Source of the DNA: Porphyromonas sp.
Lineage (GTDB): Bacteria; Bacteroidota; Bacteroidia; Bacteroidales; Porphyromonadaceae
Length of the DNA stretch: 10,467 nucleotides
Assembly: GCA_029983495.1 (NCBI GenBank)
Contig: JASBZJ010000052.1
Span: 1-10,467 of the forward strand
Direction: 5' to 3'
A program made the position numbers and the translations under genes. This document shows positions 7,618 through 10,467 of the stretch, one piece after another. The notes under the pieces are model-generated. The model was not told where the DNA came from and made no database searches. It saw nothing but the letters and a program-made list of their open reading frames with translations. Every line of letters begins with the position of its first letter. Position 1 is the stretch's first letter.

Positions 7618-8364
7618 ATGATATCAATTGCCATGAGAGAGATATTAAAGAAAAGTATTATTGTACTATTTGCAATGTTATTGGTTCCATTTGTGCTGAC
7701 CAATTGCGATAGTTTTCCTGAGTATTACTATTACCCACACTATATTACCGACTTATTGAAGGCCGATACGATATTACAACATGTTGAATCTTACCATATA
7801 GATTACGAGAAGTTAAATAAAGAGCTTGGATTGGATTATTCTTTAGGATTCATGACGATCTATTTTCAGGAGAAGATCAATTTTGAAAAGCATGATCATA
7901 CTCATTTAATTAAATATCCGGATAAGGAGCGGCTACGCTATTTAGATTCTATTGGTGATAATGGTTATAGAAAGCGTGAAATTCATCCATATTTCCATTC
8001 AGCTTTATGGTACCCCCCTGTTCATATTAAGATGAAGGCAAATAAGGACTTAAACAGTAATTTACAGGCTGGGAAAGAGCTAGCTCCTTATATAATGATT
8101 CGATACTACGATACGTTTGGGTATGTTAGAGACAATTATGGTGCTATTGGTAATCGTCATTATACCTCATACGTTTATGCTACCGATTCAAATAAACTGA
8201 ATGGTATCGTCATTCCTAACCCCTATTTTATTTTTCTTTTAACTCAAAAGCCAGACAAAGTTGCTGGTGAAGAGGTTGAGTTTTCTCTTGAGGTGACGTT
8301 TAAGGATGGCACAATAGCAAAAAGTACTATCCCTGTTACATTCCCTCCTTTAGAAAAAATGTAG
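7618..8364 (+). CDS. Unrecognised lipoprotein next to the C10 protease remnant
   Basis: I do not recognise the family. The N-terminus is a lipoprotein signal: MREILKKS, a hydrophobic core (IIVLFAMLLVPFVL), then TNC with Cys30 as the likely lipidated residue. Asn just before the Cys is less usual than Gly, Ala or Ser. The in-frame ATG at 7633 (MREILKK) gives a cleaner signal peptide and may be the true start. The mature part is rich in Tyr, His and Asp/Lys (for example PEYYYYPHY at 34-42 and HPYFHSALWYPP at 123-134). It ends in a beta-strand-like segment (VEFSLEVTFKDGTIAKSTIPVTF) that resembles an immunoglobulin-like fold. No acidic surface-export signal follows the Cys, so the cell-surface side is uncertain. 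The 22-base gap suggests co-transcription with the protease remnant. Some C10 proteases have a specific inhibitor or accessory protein encoded next door, so a partner role is possible but unproven. A terminator follows at 8421. Confidence 0.75.
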   Translation: MISIAMREILKKSIIVLFAMLLVPFVLTNCDSFPEYYYYPHYITDLLKADTILQHVESYHIDYEKLNKELGLDYSLGFMTIYFQEKINFEKHDHTHLIKYPDKERLRYLDSIGDNGYRKREIHPYFHSALWYPPVHIKMKANKDLNSNLQAGKELAPYIMIRYYDTFGYVRDNYGAIGNRHYTSYVYATDSNKLNGIVIPNPYFIFLLTQKPDKVAGEEVEFSLEVTFKDGTIAKSTIPVTFPPLEKM

Positions 8365-8420
8365 GCTATAGAGTACACTAGCCTTTTCGTTACGGAGCAA
8401 CTTAAATTCTTTCCTAACTT

Positions 8421-8455
8421 AAAACTGGTGGATAAGCTTAATCGCCAGTTTTTTT
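8421..8455 (+). terminator. Intrinsic terminator after the lipoprotein gene
   Basis: AAAACTGGTG (8421-8430) pairs with CGCCAGTTTT (8443-8452), with one G-T wobble, around a 12-base loop. A seven-T run (8449-8455) follows the G/C part of the stem. It lies 57 bases after the lipoprotein stop. On the opposite strand only four T follow, so it may also weakly stop the convergent transcript. Confidence 0.8.
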
Positions 8456-8595
8456 AACACTTTTCTATGTGGCTCCCTTTGCATAATACCTCCTCTTTAG
8501 GTTGTAAATTACATTGCTTTTTTCAGGGTAGATCTATGTGTCCGCTTGCCGATATTGTATATTTATTCGGTTGTGTGGAAAATATTTTCAATGGG

Positions 8596-8616
8596 CGGAA
8601 ATGTAGGTTCATTCCG
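8596..8616. repeat. Small stem-loop beside the long hairpin
   Basis: CGGAAATG (8596-8603) pairs with CATTCCG (8610-8616), with one bulged A, leaving a 6-base loop. It lies 12 bases left of the 20-bp hairpin. No T-run follows on either side. Confidence 0.35.
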
Positions 8617-8628
8617 ATAGGCAACAGA

Positions 8629-8676
8629 AACTTGCTATTACTGGTGGACAAACAGATCCGCCGGTAATAGCAAGTT
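8629..8676. repeat. 20-bp hairpin between convergent genes
   Basis: The arms are 8629-8648 (starts AACTTGCTATTAC) and 8657-8676 (ends GTAATAGCAAGTT), with an 8-base loop. Eighteen of 20 positions are Watson-Crick pairs. The two exceptions are T opposite G, so plus-strand RNA would pair fully with G-U wobbles, while minus-strand RNA would have two A-C mismatches. It lies 15 bases beyond the stop codon of the leftward LRR gene, where a terminator would be expected, yet no T-run follows in either direction. It could be a transcript-end barrier, a REP-like element or part of a small RNA. Confidence 0.7.
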
Positions 8677-8691
8677 CCTATTCAAAGGCGT

Positions 8692-10467
8692 CTAAAAAAT
8701 AAGCTTTAAAGTGGAATTGTTAATTTTGAGTAGGTAGTTTCCTTGTTCGAGCGAAAGTGTTAGGGTTCCATCGTAAGTAATACCCTGGTTTAGCACAGCC
8801 CCACTTACCGAGTATAACGTGTAGCATGCTCCATTGGGTAAATTGCCTAATTGGTACCCTCCGGCAACACGCATTACAGAAATAGCATTAGCGAATATAT
8901 CATTAGTGCCTTCGGACTTTACAAAATAGTATTCCATAGAACTATTGTGTTGAAGTTCAATGGTATACTTGTTTGGATTTGTGCTGTTTGCTGTTATATT
9001 TTCGTTTGAAAAGCGTAGCCATGCAATTTTGTAGCCTGCTTTGGGGGTTAGTGTAACTGTTACTTGGCTTTGCTTTGTTATAGGTATTGCAAAGCCTACT
9101 TCGTTGCCAGTAACTTGTAGTTTTGCCGATCCGTTATTTTTGTTGTCGGGGCTCGAAAAATCGAAAATTTTCGCTGTTGTACATCCTGTACCATCGCCTT
9201 CTACATCGGCAGTCCAGGTTATTCCTCCATCGCCTTTTGATATGGGAATAAGCGTGTTATCATAGGTTCTAGCCCCTGGGTTTCCTGCGAGTTTTACGAT
9301 ATGTTTTAGTTCGCTATTCTTGCTTGTTAAAGATTTTGGTAAAAGCATTAGATAGTCGTTTATTGTACAAGCATTGAGTTTGTTTCTGCTTAAATCGAGT
9401 GTGTAAAGCTTGGGGGCTTGTATCCCTGCAAAATTAATGGCTTCGAGTTGATTATTACTGAGTAATAGCTTTTGAAGTTGCTCGGTTTCTACTTTAAGTT
9501 CGCTTATTTGGTTGTTCATTAAGTCTATGGAGCGAAGCTTTTTATTGCTTAAAAGGTTCATACTTGTAAGTTTATTATCGCTTGCCACCAAAATTTCGAG
9601 GGAGGAGAGCGACTTTACATCAAGCTCAGCAAGTGTATTGTTGTTGATGTTGAGAACTGTAAGTAGGGGGGCTTTGCTTACATCGAGCGAAGTAAATTTA
9701 TTGTAGCCACAGTATAACTCGGTGAGGCGTGGAAGTTGTTCGAGGTTGAGCGATGTGAACTGATTATCGGTAATCATTAATTCTTCTAGGTTCGAAAGCT
9801 GATTAAGAGCCAATGTTGCAATTTTGTTTTGTGCTAACCTAAGAACTTTTAGTTTTGAGGCATTATTCCGTAGAGTTACGGCAGTAAGGTGGGTACGAGT
9901 AGCATCGAGTAGTGTAATATCGCCATAAATGCGTACCACTTTACCCAATTCAACAGTACCCGTAACTTGCTGAGCTTTATTTGAGGTTATTGTGTATGTT
10001 TTAATATCGCCTATTCCCCAGTCTATTTTTACACTTGTATTGGGGGAACCTGCAATTTGCATGGTCATATCAAAGTCCTCTTTATCCTCGCCATCATCGT
10101 CCTTTTCAAATGGAGTTTTGGTTATAGTAAGCTCAGCAACAAGGCTAGGATCCGAAAGGGTTACATTGTATGAAAGTAGTCCAGTTTTCGAGTTGAAAGC
10201 GAGGTCGGGATAAGCGGCAGATTCTACTTTGCAACGTACGGTTGCTACTCCATTCTTATCGAGTATTGAGGGCGAAAAGGTGAAAATGCCATCCTTTTCA
10301 GTAACAATTGTGGCATCGAGTGCATTACTCCACTTACCGTTAATCTTTTGGAACCAAGTAAAGCGCGTGGGCACTGGAGCTTCGGAGATGCCTTTTACGT
10401 TTTTCATATTTTTGAAGTCGACCGTTAACCCGTTAGTGCGATCGGGCTTTACAAAGTGCCAGTACAT
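8692..10467 (-). CDS. Leucine-rich-repeat surface protein with T9SS-type C-terminal domain (5' end outside window)
   Basis: The reading frame is open to the window edge. The Met codon at 10467-10465 has no signal peptide after it, so the true start lies further right and this is the C-terminal 591 residues or so. About residues 1-195 are beta-rich, probably Ig-like or adhesin domains, with an acidic linker (KDDDGEDKED, 122-131). LRRs of 21 residues begin at 206, 227, 248, 269, 290, 311, 331 and 354 (for example LTELYCGYNKFTSLDVSK), the internalin-J-like type. Residues 470-516 (VTLTPKAGYKIAWLRF) look like an InlB B-repeat-type module. The last 70 residues (NLPNGACYTLYSVSGAVLNQG, then LEQGNYLLKIN) match a type IX secretion sorting domain. 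It is probably a secreted or surface-anchored adhesin-like protein. It faces the 437-aa LRR gene and shares its layout but has extra N-terminal domains. The partner bound is unknown. Confidence 0.85.
   Translation of the reverse strand: MYWHFVKPDRTNGLTVDFKNMKNVKGISEAPVPTRFTWFQKINGKWSNALDATIVTEKDGIFTFSPSILDKNGVATVRCKVESAAYPDLAFNSKTGLLSYNVTLSDPSLVAELTITKTPFEKDDDGEDKEDFDMTMQIAGSPNTSVKIDWGIGDIKTYTITSNKAQQVTGTVELGKVVRIYGDITLLDATRTHLTAVTLRNNASKLKVLRLAQNKIATLALNQLSNLEELMITDNQFTSLNLEQLPRLTELYCGYNKFTSLDVSKAPLLTVLNINNNTLAELDVKSLSSLEILVASDNKLTSMNLLSNKKLRSIDLMNNQISELKVETEQLQKLLLSNNQLEAINFAGIQAPKLYTLDLSRNKLNACTINDYLMLLPKSLTSKNSELKHIVKLAGNPGARTYDNTLIPISKGDGGITWTADVEGDGTGCTTAKIFDFSSPDNKNNGSAKLQVTGNEVGFAIPITKQSQVTVTLTPKAGYKIAWLRFSNENITANSTNPNKYTIELQHNSSMEYYFVKSEGTNDIFANAISVMRVAGGYQLGNLPNGACYTLYSVSGAVLNQGITYDGTLTLSLEQGNYLLKINNSTLKLIF

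Noticed and set aside
8578..8589. 12-base perfect palindrome GAAAATATTTTC
   Set aside because: It is A/T-only apart from the ends and expected by chance in this AT-rich DNA, and nothing nearby suggests an operator.
8467..8667. 66-aa plus-strand frame with several Cys residues
   Set aside because: It has no recognisable family or signal peptide, and its stop lies inside the 20-bp hairpin. It lies just beyond a terminator with no promoter seen, so it is most likely a chance frame.
9790..9802. GGTTCGA resembling a tRNA T-arm
   Set aside because: It lies inside the LRR coding sequence, and no acceptor stem or anticodon arm could be found around it.
1..10467. CRISPR array, transposase, integrase or defence-system genes
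   Set aside because: No spaced direct-repeat array and no recognisable recombinase or defence domain was seen on either strand.

Overview
The window looks like the chromosome of a Bacteroidota bacterium, most probably of the order Bacteroidales (Porphyromonas-like). The reasons are an AT-rich composition, start codons without Shine-Dalgarno sequences, a good match to the Bacteroidota TTTG/TAnnTTTG promoter, a DUF2723 giant membrane protein, and two leucine-rich-repeat (LRR) proteins ending in type IX secretion (T9SS) sorting-domain-like tails. The genus cannot be fixed from the sequence alone.

Positions 1-5372 are conserved housekeeping DNA read rightwards. A strong terminator with a cUUCGg loop (102-151) closes an unseen upstream gene. 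Then come pth (peptidyl-tRNA hydrolase) and, 10 bases on, a small S4-domain RNA-binding protein of the Hsp15/RqcP type. A good Bacteroidota promoter (1354-1384) lies before a 1075-residue DUF2723 membrane protein, and efp (elongation factor P) follows 30 bases later. A clear intrinsic terminator lies at 5340-5372. Three of the four proteins handle stalled or slow ribosomes: Pth frees peptidyl-tRNA, Hsp15/RqcP-type proteins bind obstructed 50S subunits, and EF-P relieves polyproline stalls.

Positions 5373-10467 are accessory and concern the cell surface. A rightward gene encodes a secreted LRR protein (437 aa). After about 400 bases without a convincing gene comes a broken gene: a lipoprotein-type N-terminus joined to the last ~70 residues of a C10 (streptopain-like) cysteine protease, with both catalytic residues missing and its best start codon out of frame. 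A rightward gene for an unrecognised lipoprotein (248 aa) follows and ends in a terminator (8421-8455). A 20-bp hairpin (8629-8676) separates it from a leftward, larger LRR protein that runs off the right edge of the window.

No complete new system is evident. The best leads are the decayed protease with its unknown lipoprotein neighbour, its possible frame switch, the 20-bp hairpin, and the translation-rescue grouping on the left.
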